The notes under the pieces: model-generated
What the model was told of the DNA's origin: nothing
Database searches by the model: none
Seen by the model: only the letters and a program-made list of their open reading frames with translations
Position numbers and translations under genes: made by a program
Source of the DNA: Catellatospora methionotrophica
GTDB taxonomy: Bacteria; Actinomycetota; Actinomycetes; Mycobacteriales; Micromonosporaceae
DNA: 64,000 nt
Direction: 5' to 3'
Assembly (NCBI RefSeq): GCF_011297335.1
Contig: NZ_JAAOTJ010000018.1
Location: 1 to 64,000, forward strand
In this document: positions 17,521 through 25,258 of the stretch, piece after piece
Layout: every line of letters starts with the position of its first letter
Position numbering within the stretch: position 1 is the stretch's first letter

Positions 17521-18477
17521 ATGAGCACGATCGCGGTCGCCGCCACCGACGGGATGCTGCACTTCGAGCTCGCGATGGCCTGCGAGATCTTCGTCCGCGA
17601 CCCCACCGGCCTGGCCGACCCCTGGTACGAGCTGGTGGTCTGCGGCGCGGGCCCGGTCCGGGCCGGGCGGTTCCACCTCGTGCCCGATCACGGCTGGGAC
17701 CGGCTCGCCCGCGCCGACACCGTGATCATCCCGGCCGTGGCCGACGTCGACGCGCCCGTGCCCCCGGACCTGCTCGACGCCGTACGCGCCGCGCACGCCG
17801 CGGGCGCCCGGCTGGTCTCTCTCTGCACCGGCGCGTTCGTCCTGGCCGCCGCCGGGGTGCTGGACGGGCTGCGGGCGACCACGCACTGGGCGCACACCGC
17901 CGAACTGGCCGCCCGCCACCCCCTGGTCGACGTCGACCCGGATGTGCTCTACGTCGACAACGGCGACGTGCTGGCGTCGGCGGGCAAGGCCGCCGCGATC
18001 GACCTGTGCCTGCACCTGATCCGCCGTGACCACGGCTCCACGGTCGCCAACGCCGTCGCCCGCCGCCTGGTCGTGCCCCCGCACCGCGACGGCGGACAGG
18101 CCCAGTACGTCAGCACGCCGGTGCCCGCCCGCGACGGCCATCCCCTCGCCGACCTGTTCGGCTGGGCGATGCAGCGGCTGGACCGCCCGCTGACCGTCGA
18201 GGACCTGGCCCGCCGGGCGAACATGAGCTCGCGCCACCTGGCCCGGCACTTCCGGTCGGCGACCGGCACCACCCCGCTGCAGTGGCTGTCCGCCCAGCGC
18301 ATCCGGCGGGCCCAGGAGCTGCTGGAGAACACCGACGACAGCATCGAGGCCATCGCGCGGGCGGCCGGCATGGGCACCGCCACGACCCTGCGCCGCCACT
18401 TCCACCAGAGCGTCGGCGTGCCGCCGGACGCCTATCGCCGCACCTTCCGCACCGCCTGGGTGGGGCCGGGGATCTGA
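17521..18477 (+). CDS. GlxA-family transcriptional regulator (DJ-1/PfpI + AraC)
   Basis: A 318-residue regulator. Residues 1-170 form a DJ-1/PfpI-like amidotransferase fold with the nucleophile-elbow segment VSLCTGAFVLAAAG, in which the usual cysteine is kept. Residues about 215-310 are an AraC/XylS double helix-turn-helix (MSSRHLARHFRSATGTTPLQWL and AGMGTATTLRRHFHQSVGV). The start at 17521 gives the family-typical N-terminus MSTIAVAATDGM. It probably regulates the divergent oxidoreductase or itself through the 104-base spacer; the ligand is unknown. Confidence 0.9.
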   Translation: MSTIAVAATDGMLHFELAMACEIFVRDPTGLADPWYELVVCGAGPVRAGRFHLVPDHGWDRLARADTVIIPAVADVDAPVPPDLLDAVRAAHAAGARLVSLCTGAFVLAAAGVLDGLRATTHWAHTAELAARHPLVDVDPDVLYVDNGDVLASAGKAAAIDLCLHLIRRDHGSTVANAVARRLVVPPHRDGGQAQYVSTPVPARDGHPLADLFGWAMQRLDRPLTVEDLARRANMSSRHLARHFRSATGTTPLQWLSAQRIRRAQELLENTDDSIEAIARAAGMGTATTLRRHFHQSVGVPPDAYRRTFRTAWVGPGI

Positions 18478-18562
18478 TGTAACGGCCTACCTGCTAGTAG
18501 ACCAGTTACCTATCAGTTGGGTAGGGTTACCTCATTCGATCACGCCACAGGAGGTTTGAGCG

Positions 18563-19045
18563 TTGGACGTCGAGCGCACCGCGTTACCGGGCATCGGGTT
18601 GCGGCACGAGTTCCAGACCAAACGGGGACAGCACGCGGCGGTGGTGTCGCACGTCTCCGGCCGGAGGGACATCGTGATCTACCACCCTGATGATCCCGAT
18701 ACCGCCGTGGCGACGTTGTCGCTCAACACCGACGAGGCCAACGGCGTCGCCGAACTGCTGGGGACCTCCCGGATCGTGGAGCGCCTGGACGACCTGCGCC
18801 GCCAGGTCGTCGGCCTGCTCACGGTGCAGGTGCCGGTCATCGCCGGCTCGCCGTTCGACGGGCGCACCCTCGGCGACTCCCAGGCCCGTACACGCACCGG
18901 CGCGTCCATCGTCGCGATCATCCGCGCCGGTGAGATCATCGCCAGCCCCCGCCCCGACTTCGTGTTCCACCCCGGCGACCTCGCCGTCGCGGTGGGCACC
19001 GCCGAGGGCACCGCCGCGGTCACCGACATCCTCAACAACGGCTGA
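18563..19045 (+). CDS. TrkA-C regulatory subunit of a cation/proton antiporter (KhtT-like)
   Basis: A 160-residue cytosolic protein. The N-terminal half (GIGLRHEFQTKRGQHAAVV) and the C-terminal TrkA-C (RCK_C) domain (GRTLGDSQARTRTGASIVAIIRAGE ... FHPGDLAVAVGTAEG) match KhtT-type gating subunits of monovalent cation/proton antiporters. The TTG start is set by AGGAGG at 18549-18554, 8 nt upstream. The gene ends 5 nt before the antiporter gene and they must be co-transcribed. In Bacillus the KhtTU pair exports potassium and is gated by ligands at the TrkA-C domain, including cyclic-di-AMP; that gating is only an inference here. Confidence 0.88.
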   Translation: MDVERTALPGIGLRHEFQTKRGQHAAVVSHVSGRRDIVIYHPDDPDTAVATLSLNTDEANGVAELLGTSRIVERLDDLRRQVVGLLTVQVPVIAGSPFDGRTLGDSQARTRTGASIVAIIRAGEIIASPRPDFVFHPGDLAVAVGTAEGTAAVTDILNNG

Positions 19046-19050
19046 CGCGT

Positions 19051-20307
19051 ATGCACGGAGCCGTCGTACTGATCGAAATCGGCGCGGTCATCCTCGCCCT
19101 GGGCCTGCTCGGCGCGGTGTCGCTGCGGGTCGGCATCTCCCCCATCCCCCTCTACCTGCTCGCCGGGCTCGCCTTCGGCAAGGGCGGCCTGCTGCCCATC
19201 GACGAGGCGGGCGACTTCGCCGCCACCGGCGCGGAGATCGGCGTCATCCTGCTGCTGTTCACGATGGGCCTGGAGTACACCGCGCCCGAACTGGTCAGCA
19301 CGCTGCGCCACAACGCCCCCGCCGGCCTGGTCGACCTGGTCCTGAACTCCGCGCCCGGCGTCATCGTCGCACTGGTCATGGGCTGGGGCCCGGTCGCGGC
19401 CGTCGCGCTGGGCGGCATCACCTACGTCACCTCGTCCGGCATCACCGCCAAGGTGCTCGCGGACCTGAACTGGCTGGGTAACCGCGAAGTGCCGATCGTG
19501 CTGTCGCTGCTGGTCTTCGAAGACCTGACCATGGCGATGTACCTGCCGATCCTGACGGCGATGCTGGCCGGGGCGAGCTTCGTGACCGGCCTGACCACGC
19601 TGGGCATCGCGGGCCTGACCATCACCGTCATCCTCGTCGTCGCGCTGAAGTTCGGCCGGTACGTGGAGAAGTTCGTCGCCTCGCCCAGCTCCGAGGTGCT
19701 GCTGCTCAAGGTGCTCGGCCTGACCGTGCTGGTCGCGGGCATCGCCCAGCAGCTGCAGGTGTCCGCCGCCGTCGGCGCGTTCCTGGTCGGCATCGCGCTG
19801 TCCGGGCCGCTGGCGCACACCGCGCGGGAGCTGCTCACGCCCCTGCGCGACGTGTTCGCGGCGGTCTTCTTCGTCTTCTTCGGCCTGCAGACCGACCCGA
19901 CGGCGCTGCCGCCGGTCGCCGGGATCGCCATCCTGCTGGCAGTGGCGGGCATCGCCACGAAGATGGCCACCGGCTGGTGGGCGGCCAAACGGGCGCACAT
20001 CAGCGTCGCGGGCCGCCTGCGGGCCGGAGTGGCGCTGCTGCCGCGCGGTGAGTTCAACATCGTCATCGCCGGTCTGGCCGTCGCCGCGGGCATCAACCCG
20101 CAGCTCGGCCCGCTGGCCGCGGCGTACGTGCTGATGCTGGCCGTGCTCGGCCCGCTGACCGCCCGCGGCGTCGAACCGCTGATCAACCGGATCAGCCGCC
20201 GCCGCCTCAACCGAGAACCCGCCGCGGCCCCGACCACCCCGTCCGAACCGGCCCACCTGCCCGGCCAGCGCGGCCCCGACCCCGACGCCTCCCCCGCCCA
20301 GGCCTGA
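19051..20307 (+). CDS. CPA2-family cation/proton antiporter (KefB/KhtU-like)
   Basis: A 418-residue membrane protein with about 12 helices. It opens LIEIGAVILALGLLGAVSLRVGISPIPLYLLAGLAFG and carries conserved helix-break motifs 'GITYVTSSGITAKVL' and 'LLVFEDLTMAMYLP' (the Glu-Asp expected in CPA2 antiporters). A conserved LLPRGEFNIVIAG follows near residue 330. There is no TrkA-N domain; the regulatory domain is supplied in trans by the gene 5 nt upstream. It most likely exchanges K+ or Na+ for protons. Its 3' end is followed by the long inverted repeat at 20354-20412. Confidence 0.92.
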   Translation: MHGAVVLIEIGAVILALGLLGAVSLRVGISPIPLYLLAGLAFGKGGLLPIDEAGDFAATGAEIGVILLLFTMGLEYTAPELVSTLRHNAPAGLVDLVLNSAPGVIVALVMGWGPVAAVALGGITYVTSSGITAKVLADLNWLGNREVPIVLSLLVFEDLTMAMYLPILTAMLAGASFVTGLTTLGIAGLTITVILVVALKFGRYVEKFVASPSSEVLLLKVLGLTVLVAGIAQQLQVSAAVGAFLVGIALSGPLAHTARELLTPLRDVFAAVFFVFFGLQTDPTALPPVAGIAILLAVAGIATKMATGWWAAKRAHISVAGRLRAGVALLPRGEFNIVIAGLAVAAGINPQLGPLAAAYVLMLAVLGPLTARGVEPLINRISRRRLNREPAAAPTTPSEPAHLPGQRGPDPDASPAQA

Positions 20308-20353
20308 CCGCCCAGGCCCGGACCGGCCGGGCCGACCACACCCGCCTTACCAC

Positions 20354-20412
20354 GACGTTGGCCTATCTGGATGAAGTCGATCTACAAAAAGTCATCCAGA
20401 TAGGCCAACGTC
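20354..20412. terminator. Perfect 21-bp inverted repeat, bidirectional terminator candidate
   Basis: Arms 20354-20374 and 20392-20412 are perfectly complementary over 21 bp with a 17-nt loop. The region is AT-richer than its surroundings and sits between the antiporter gene (plus) and a convergent DinB-like gene (minus), so it can stop transcription from both sides. There is no T-tract. Its perfection is unusual for a plain terminator. Confidence 0.75.
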
Positions 20413-20458
20413 TATTGCGAACGGGGTGGGCGCGCCAGCGGCACGGTTAGCGGGGTGG

Positions 20459-20974
20459 TCACTCCCAGAGGTAGGCGTGCCAGGGGCCGACCTCGGTGGT
20501 GTAGCGGGTGGCCAGGGCCTGGGTGATCTGGCCCAGGTGGACGTGGTCGTGGGTGGTCCAGGTGGTCAGGAGCTGGGCCAGGGTGACGGGGCCGAAGGCC
20601 GGGTGGGTGCCCTCGCGGTCCAGGTCGTCGGTGCTCAGGTCGAAGCCGCGCAGGGCGGCGACGTTCTCGGCGCGCAGGGTGCGGAACAGGTCGAGCAGTT
20701 CGGCGGTGCTGCGGTCGGCCGCGATCGCGACATGGCCGTCGCGGTCGAACGGGGTGAACGGCACCTTCGTGCCGTGGTCGAGGATGATCCGGGCGCGCGG
20801 GATCCAGTCGGTGCGCTCGCCGTGGATGAAGTGGCCGAGCACGTCGTGCGCGCTCCACTCGCCGTCGGCGGGCCGGTGCCGGGTCCAGCCGTCGCCGAGG
20901 TCACCGAGCAGCGCATCAAGAACATCGGGGGTACGGCTCAGCGCGGCGATCGCGTCCGGCAGCGGGAACGTCAT
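20459..20974 (-). CDS. DinB-like / maleylpyruvate isomerase-N-type protein
   Basis: A 171-residue four-helix-bundle protein. The pattern GEWSAHDVLGHFIHGERTDW, then TWTTHDHVHLGQI, provides the three metal-type histidines of the DinB/YfiT superfamily. Actinobacterial members often use mycothiol as a thiol cofactor; the substrate is unknown. The ATG at 20974 (MTFPLPDAI) is chosen; a TTG 18 nt upstream is also possible and neither has a strong ribosome-binding site. It is convergent with the antiporter gene across the 21-bp inverted repeat. Confidence 0.8.
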   Translation of the reverse strand: MTFPLPDAIAALSRTPDVLDALLGDLGDGWTRHRPADGEWSAHDVLGHFIHGERTDWIPRARIILDHGTKVPFTPFDRDGHVAIAADRSTAELLDLFRTLRAENVAALRGFDLSTDDLDREGTHPAFGPVTLAQLLTTWTTHDHVHLGQITQALATRYTTEVGPWHAYLWE

Positions 20975-20993
20975 GGCAGCCAGCCTAGCCAAG

Positions 20994-21182
20994 TCACCGG
21001 ACCCGCAACTGCTGGTCGATCTGGGTCACATCCGGGTCGGTGACCACCGGGTTGAGCGCGACCAGTGCGGGCACCGTCATCCCGTAGCGCCCGGCGATGG
21101 CAGTGAGCGTGTCACCGGCCCGCACCGTCGCCGGTCGGCCCGGTGCGGACCGCCGACCATCGCCGCAGCGCCACCGCGACAC
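20994..21182 (-). CDS. Short LysM-domain ORF, possibly a gene remnant
   Basis: The last 45 of 62 residues are a convincing LysM module (VRAGDTLTAIAGRYGMTVPALVALNP, ending DQQLRVR), a peptidoglycan/GlcNAc-binding fold. The first 17 residues are Arg-rich and unlike a signal peptide. The GTG at 21182 overlaps the only good ribosome-binding site (GGGGAGG), and a better-spaced GTG nearby is out of frame. This may be the surviving end of a larger LysM protein or a start I have misjudged. It lies between the DinB-like gene and a small membrane protein gene. Confidence 0.4.
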   Translation of the reverse strand: MSRWRCGDGRRSAPGRPATVRAGDTLTAIAGRYGMTVPALVALNPVVTDPDVTQIDQQLRVR

Positions 21183-21258
21183 CTCCCCGTGGTGCCGGGG
21201 ACCGGCCGGGACCGGTCCCGCACGTCCCAGGGTAGGCGGCGCGGTGGCGGATGAGGCG

Positions 21259-21480
21259 TCAGTCGACCGAGGCCAGCACCTTCTCGATCTTCCCGACGCG
21301 GGCCTGGAGGTCGGCCAGCTGGGCCGAGATCGCGGTCAGCTGCTCCGTGCCGGGTGCCTGCGCCGCCTTCGCCTTCGCGTTCTGCTGGCGGTGCCACAGC
21401 ACCATGCCGGTCACGGCGATGACCAGCATGCCGGCGGTCCAGATCACGCCCATGCTCATGGCCCATGACGAGTCGCCCAT
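21259..21480 (-). CDS. Small single-pass membrane protein with coiled-coil tail
   Basis: A 73-residue protein with one transmembrane helix (residues about 8-29, GVIWTAGMLVIAVTGMVLW) and a charged C-terminal amphipathic helix with coiled-coil-like heptads (LTAISAQLADLQARVGKIEKVL). Its start overlaps the stop of the ArsR-like regulator (TGATG), so the two are translationally coupled. I do not recognise the family. Confidence 0.7.
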   Translation of the reverse strand: MGDSSWAMSMGVIWTAGMLVIAVTGMVLWHRQQNAKAKAAQAPGTEQLTAISAQLADLQARVGKIEKVLASVD

Positions 21481-21803
21481 CAGCTCTGTCCTTCCTCGGT
21501 GGTGAGCGTGCGCGCGGCCAGCGCGATGCTCTGGGGGGTGAGTGTCACGGCGAACGGCACCGTGTCGTAGTACTTCATGGCCTTGCCGTCGTGGGACAGC
21601 TCGAACGCCGCGGTGACCAGGCCCGCCGCTTCCAGCTTGGCCAGGTGCAGTTGGAGCAGCGGCCGGCTGATGCCCAGTTCGCGGGCCAGCGCGCTCACGT
21701 AGTTGCGTCCGTGCGCCAGGGCGGCGATGACGCGCATCCGGTGCGGGTTGGCCAGTGTCGCCAGGATCCGTGCCAGTTCGTCGCCGCTGTGCGACGTCTC
21801 CAT
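21480..21803 (-). CDS. ArsR-like winged-helix transcriptional regulator
   Basis: A 107-residue regulator with an ArsR/HTH_20 fold: ILATLANPHRMRVIAALAHGRNYVSALARELGISRPLLQLHLAKLEAAGLV covers helices 1-4 and the wing follows at 'KYYDTVPFAV'. No metal-binding cysteines of ArsR/SmtB type are present, so it probably senses something other than metal. The ATG at 21803 (METSHSGDE) is preferred over one 18 nt upstream because AGGGGG precedes it closely. It is coupled to the small membrane protein gene, a pairing that suggests membrane-stress or transport regulation. Confidence 0.82.
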   Translation of the reverse strand: METSHSGDELARILATLANPHRMRVIAALAHGRNYVSALARELGISRPLLQLHLAKLEAAGLVTAAFELSHDGKAMKYYDTVPFAVTLTPQSIALAARTLTTEEGQS

Positions 21804-21900
21804 CAGGCCCCCTAGCGTCATCTTTCACCTGCAAGAAAAAACTAGCACGTGCCCGCAACCACTGTCGAGCGCAATAAACGACACTGGCCACCCGCGGCGT

Positions 21901-21961
21901 GATCGCTGTTTCGGGTCAGAACCTGGGGTCCAACCGCAGGTCCTGACCCGAAACGGCGATC
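21901..21961. terminator. 25-bp near-perfect inverted repeat
   Basis: Arms 21901-21925 and 21937-21961 pair over 25 bp with two mismatches, each a G-T wobble on one strand, and an 11-nt loop. It lies just downstream of the AraC-type gene (minus strand, ends 22015) and upstream of the ArsR-like gene, so it probably ends AraC-gene transcription. No T-tract is present. Confidence 0.7.
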
Positions 21962-22014
21962 ATCGCTCCGACGGCGCAACCCCGAGGTCCGCGTACTCGG
22001 CGGCTCGGCGCGGG

Positions 22015-22815
22015 TCAGCGAGCGGCGCGCAGTGCGCGCGGGGACAGGCCGAACTCGCGTCGGCAGGCCTTGTTGAAAGCCTGGAGATCGGCGATGCCCA
22101 CCGACGCGGCGACCGCCGGGATGGACAGGGTGGAGCGGCGCAGCAGGTGCTCGGCGCGCGACAGGCGACGGCGGCGCAGGTAGGCCACGACGGTGTCACC
22201 GGTCTCGGCCCGGAACAGCCGGGTCAGGTGGTTGTGCGAGACGCCCGCGTGCCGGGCGATCTCCGGCACCGACACCGGCTCGGCGAGCCTGGCTTCGAGG
22301 TATGCCATCGCGGCGGCGACCGCCGGATGCGGCTGCCCGGAACGGGTGTCCGGCACGGCGCGCGGAAGCCGGGCGACCCGCCACAGCACCGCCCACACCT
22401 CCGCGGCGGCCTGGCGCGGGTGGCGCGGGGCCGCCGCCACCGCCTGGCGCAGCATGCCCGACAGCGGTGCGGCCTGCGCTCCGGCGTCCTGCATCACCGA
22501 CACCGGCAGTGGCGCGCCCACGCGCGGCAGCCGCAGGTGGGCGTACAGGTGCTCGGAGCGGCCCCGGTAGTCGAAACGCACCTCGGCCCCGGGCGGAACC
22601 AGGCTCACGTGTCCGGGGCGGATCGAGTGCGTCACGCCGCCGACGGTCAGTTCGCCGCAGTAGCCGTACAGGTGCAGTTGCCACAGCTCGGGGAGCAGGA
22701 ACGACTCGCGGGCGACCGTGGTGCCGTGCACGCCGACGCCGATGTTGGCCACCTGCGGCGGGCCGTCCAGGTGCAGGCGCACGCTGCGGCCGCCGGGCTC
22801 CAGCAGCGCCGTCAT
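22015..22815 (-). CDS. AraC-family transcriptional regulator
   Basis: A 266-residue regulator. Residues 15-145 form a cupin-like ligand-binding domain (GYCGELTVGGVTHSIRPGHVSLVPPGAEVRFDYRG). Residues about 170-262 form the AraC double helix-turn-helix (SVPEIARHAGVSHNHLTRLFRAETGD and AASVGIADLQAFNKACRREFG). The ATG at 22815 is chosen because the upstream codons are not conserved-looking. It is divergent from the alpha-L-fucosidase gene across a 102-base spacer and probably controls it in response to a fucose-containing sugar; the ligand is inferred. Confidence 0.9.
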   Translation of the reverse strand: MTALLEPGGRSVRLHLDGPPQVANIGVGVHGTTVARESFLLPELWQLHLYGYCGELTVGGVTHSIRPGHVSLVPPGAEVRFDYRGRSEHLYAHLRLPRVGAPLPVSVMQDAGAQAAPLSGMLRQAVAAAPRHPRQAAAEVWAVLWRVARLPRAVPDTRSGQPHPAVAAAMAYLEARLAEPVSVPEIARHAGVSHNHLTRLFRAETGDTVVAYLRRRRLSRAEHLLRRSTLSIPAVAASVGIADLQAFNKACRREFGLSPRALRAAR

Positions 22816-22917
22816 GGTGAAAAAGTACCAGCAATGGTGAGCCTGACCCACGCGCTGCCAGGCGATCGAACCCTAGCCTTACCCATCGTCGACCAGAGAC
22901 AGTCAAGGAGCAGCACC

Positions 22918-24189
22918 GTGGCGATGCAGCCCTGGTTCGCCGAGGCCAAACTCGGCATCTTCCTCCACTGGGGGATCTACGCCGTCGACGGCACCCTGGA
23001 GTCGTGGGCCTTCTACGCCGGAGAGGTCCCGCACGAGCAGTACATGCGCCAGCGCGACGGCTTCGCGGGCGAGCACTACGACCCGCAGGCCTGGGCGGAG
23101 CTGTTCGCCCGGGTCGGGGCGCGCTACGCGGTGCTGACCGCCCGCCACCACGACGGCGTCGCGCTGTGGGACTCGGCCCAGGGCGGCCTGAACGTCGTCG
23201 AGCACACCCCGGCCGGACGGGACCTGATCGGCCCGTACGCCCGGGCGCTGCGCGAGCGCGGCCTGAAGGTGGGCCTGTACTACTCGCACTCGGACTGGAA
23301 CCACCCCGACTACCCGTCGGTGCGCAGCCAGGGCGAGGCGCAGCACGTCAACGACAGCCCGTGGGTCGCCCCGCAGGACGGCAGGCCCGACGACCCGCAG
23401 GCCTGGACCCGTTACCTGTCCTACCGCGACGGCCAGGTCGGCGAGCTGATCGACCGCTACCGCCCGGACCTGCTGTGGTTCGACGGCGAGTGGGAGCGCA
23501 GCGAGCAGCAGTGGCGGATGCGGGAACTGTCCGGCAAGATCCTGGACGCCGCTCCGCAGACCGTGCTCAACGCGCGGATGATGTCCTACGGCGACTACGC
23601 CACCCCCGAGCAGGGCATCCCGATGCAGGTCCCGGACGGGCCCTGGGAGCTGTGCCTGACCGTCAACGACTCGTGGGGATACCGCCACGGCGACACCAAC
23701 CACAAGTCGGTCGGCCAGCTGGTGCGCTACTTCACCGAGACCATCGGCCTGGGCGGCAACCTGCTGCTCGACCTCGGCCCCAGGGCCGACGGCACGATCC
23801 CGGCCGAGCAGGTCGCGCGGCTGGAGGGCCTGGGGGCGTGGATCGCCCGGCACGAGGCCGCCGTCTTCGGCACCGTCGCCGGGCTGCCCGCTGGTCACCA
23901 CTACGGCCCGAGCACGCTGGCCCCGGACCGCCGTACCCTGCACCTGGTCGTCTTCGGCGCCCCGGGCGAGACCATCGCGGTCAAGGGCCTGCGTACCCCG
24001 GTCAAGCGGGCGTACGTGCTGGGCTCCGGAGCCGAACTCGGCCACCGGGTGACCGGCGGGCTGGGCGAGGTGCCCGGCGTGACCTGGCTCGACGCCCCGG
24101 GCGCGGCCGACCTCGACGAGCACGCCACCGTCGTCACCGTCGAACTCGACGGCGAGCTGGACCTCTACCGCGGCACGGGCCGCGACTGA
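22918..24189 (+). CDS. GH29 alpha-L-fucosidase
   Basis: A 423-residue intracellular glycoside hydrolase. It opens 'WFAEAKLGIFLHWGIYAV', the GH29 signature, then TARHHDGVALWDS and YYSHSDWNHPDYP. The retaining nucleophile is Asp189 in LLWFDGEWE. The end of the (beta/alpha)8-like domain is marked by GGNLLLDLGPRADGTIP, followed by a C-terminal beta-sandwich from about residue 330. There is no signal peptide, so it acts on imported substrates. The GTG at 22918 is set by AAGGAG at 22905-22910, 7 nt upstream. It is divergent from the AraC regulator. Confidence 0.93.
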   Translation: MAMQPWFAEAKLGIFLHWGIYAVDGTLESWAFYAGEVPHEQYMRQRDGFAGEHYDPQAWAELFARVGARYAVLTARHHDGVALWDSAQGGLNVVEHTPAGRDLIGPYARALRERGLKVGLYYSHSDWNHPDYPSVRSQGEAQHVNDSPWVAPQDGRPDDPQAWTRYLSYRDGQVGELIDRYRPDLLWFDGEWERSEQQWRMRELSGKILDAAPQTVLNARMMSYGDYATPEQGIPMQVPDGPWELCLTVNDSWGYRHGDTNHKSVGQLVRYFTETIGLGGNLLLDLGPRADGTIPAEQVARLEGLGAWIARHEAAVFGTVAGLPAGHHYGPSTLAPDRRTLHLVVFGAPGETIAVKGLRTPVKRAYVLGSGAELGHRVTGGLGEVPGVTWLDAPGAADLDEHATVVTVELDGELDLYRGTGRD

Positions 24190-24329
24190 CCCGCCGCGAC
24201 ACCGCCCGCGACCGGCGGCGTGCCGTTGTGACGGCTGTCTCCACGGGCCGTGACGGGACGTCCGAAGTGTCCGTCATGGTGCTACGGTGACCCGCCCTCG
24301 ACCACCGACCGCACCGGAAACGAACGACG

Positions 24330-24956
24330 ATGCTGGCTCTCCTGCACACCTCGCAGGCCCACGTGCTCACCTTCGACCGCCTCCGCAGCGAGGAAGCGCC
24401 GACGCTGACGCTTTACCACATCGTCGCCGAGCACCTGCTCGACGATGCCCGCCGCCTCGGCGTGCCCGCGGTCGCCGAGCAGGTCGCCCAGCAGGTCGGC
24501 CTGGCCGCCGAGGCGGGAGCGCGGGCCGTGCTGTGCACCTGTTCCACCATCGGCGCGCTCGCCGAGCAGGCCGCAGCCACAGCGGGCATCCCCGTGCTGC
24601 GCGTCGACCGGCCGATGGCCGCCGCAGCGGTCGCCGCCGGTCCCCGGATCACAGTGCTGGCCGCGCTGGCCAGCACGCTCGCGCCGACCACGGCGCTGAT
24701 CGAGCAGGAGGCGGCCCGCGCGGGCCGCTCCGTGACGGTGTCCGCGCGGGTCATCTGCGGCGCGTGGGACCGTTTCGAGGCGGGCGACCTCGACGGTTAC
24801 CTCGACCGGATCGCCGCCGCGCTCGGCGAGGTCACCGACGCCGACGTGATCGTGCTGGCCCAGGCGTCGATGGCGCCCGCCGCCGAACGCAACGCGACGA
24901 CCGTGCCCGTGCTCGCCTCGCCGCGCCTGGGCCTGCGCGCCGCCGCCGCACTCTGA
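24330..24956 (+). CDS. Asp/Glu racemase-superfamily protein lacking the second catalytic cysteine
   Basis: A 208-residue protein of the Asp/Glu/hydantoin racemase superfamily. The first cysteine motif is present (AVLCTCSTIGAL near residue 68). The region that normally holds the second cysteine reads VIVLAQASMAPA, with Ala in place of Cys. With only one catalytic Cys a classical two-base racemase is unlikely, so it may be a decarboxylase, isomerase or binding variant such as the arylmalonate decarboxylase or maleate isomerase branches; this is inference. Neighbours (fucosidase upstream, small Cys protein downstream) do not reveal a substrate. Confidence 0.8.
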   Translation: MLALLHTSQAHVLTFDRLRSEEAPTLTLYHIVAEHLLDDARRLGVPAVAEQVAQQVGLAAEAGARAVLCTCSTIGALAEQAAATAGIPVLRVDRPMAAAAVAAGPRITVLAALASTLAPTTALIEQEAARAGRSVTVSARVICGAWDRFEAGDLDGYLDRIAAALGEVTDADVIVLAQASMAPAAERNATTVPVLASPRLGLRAAAAL

Positions 24957-25030
24957 CCAGGCGGTGGCGCGGGTGCCGACAATGGAGGGGCCCCGCCGCC
25001 CAGGTGGGCGACGCCACGGGAGGGCGACGT

Positions 25031-25258
25031 ATGACGCAGCACGAGCAGCCTGAGACGTGTGCCCAGTGCGGGCATCCGTTCGATCCGCACGCGCTGGTCA
25101 CCACGGCCGACGATCCGTCCGACGGCGGCATCATGCTGTGCCCGGTGCCCGGCTGCGAGTGCTTCTCCACCTGGGGCATGGAGGGCATGCCCACGGTCCG
25201 GGTCCCGGACCGGTTCGAGATCGCCTCGATCCGCGAGAAGATCCAGACTCAGGACTGA
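25031..25258 (+). CDS. Small cysteine-rich hypothetical protein
   Basis: A 75-residue protein with two Cys pairs, CAQC at 10-13 and CPVPGCEC at 37-44, that could form a zinc ribbon. The rest is acidic with a predicted C-terminal helix (FEIASIREKIQ). GGGAGGG precedes the ATG at 25031. Its 3' end overlaps the convergent TIGR02452 gene by 10 nt. I do not recognise the family. Confidence 0.65.
   Translation: MTQHEQPETCAQCGHPFDPHALVTTADDPSDGGIMLCPVPGCECFSTWGMEGMPTVRVPDRFEIASIREKIQTQD

Noticed and set aside
18478-18562. A possible ligand-sensing riboswitch before the antiporter operon
   Set aside because: The 85-base gap is too short for the known cyclic-di-AMP class and shows only weak short repeats.
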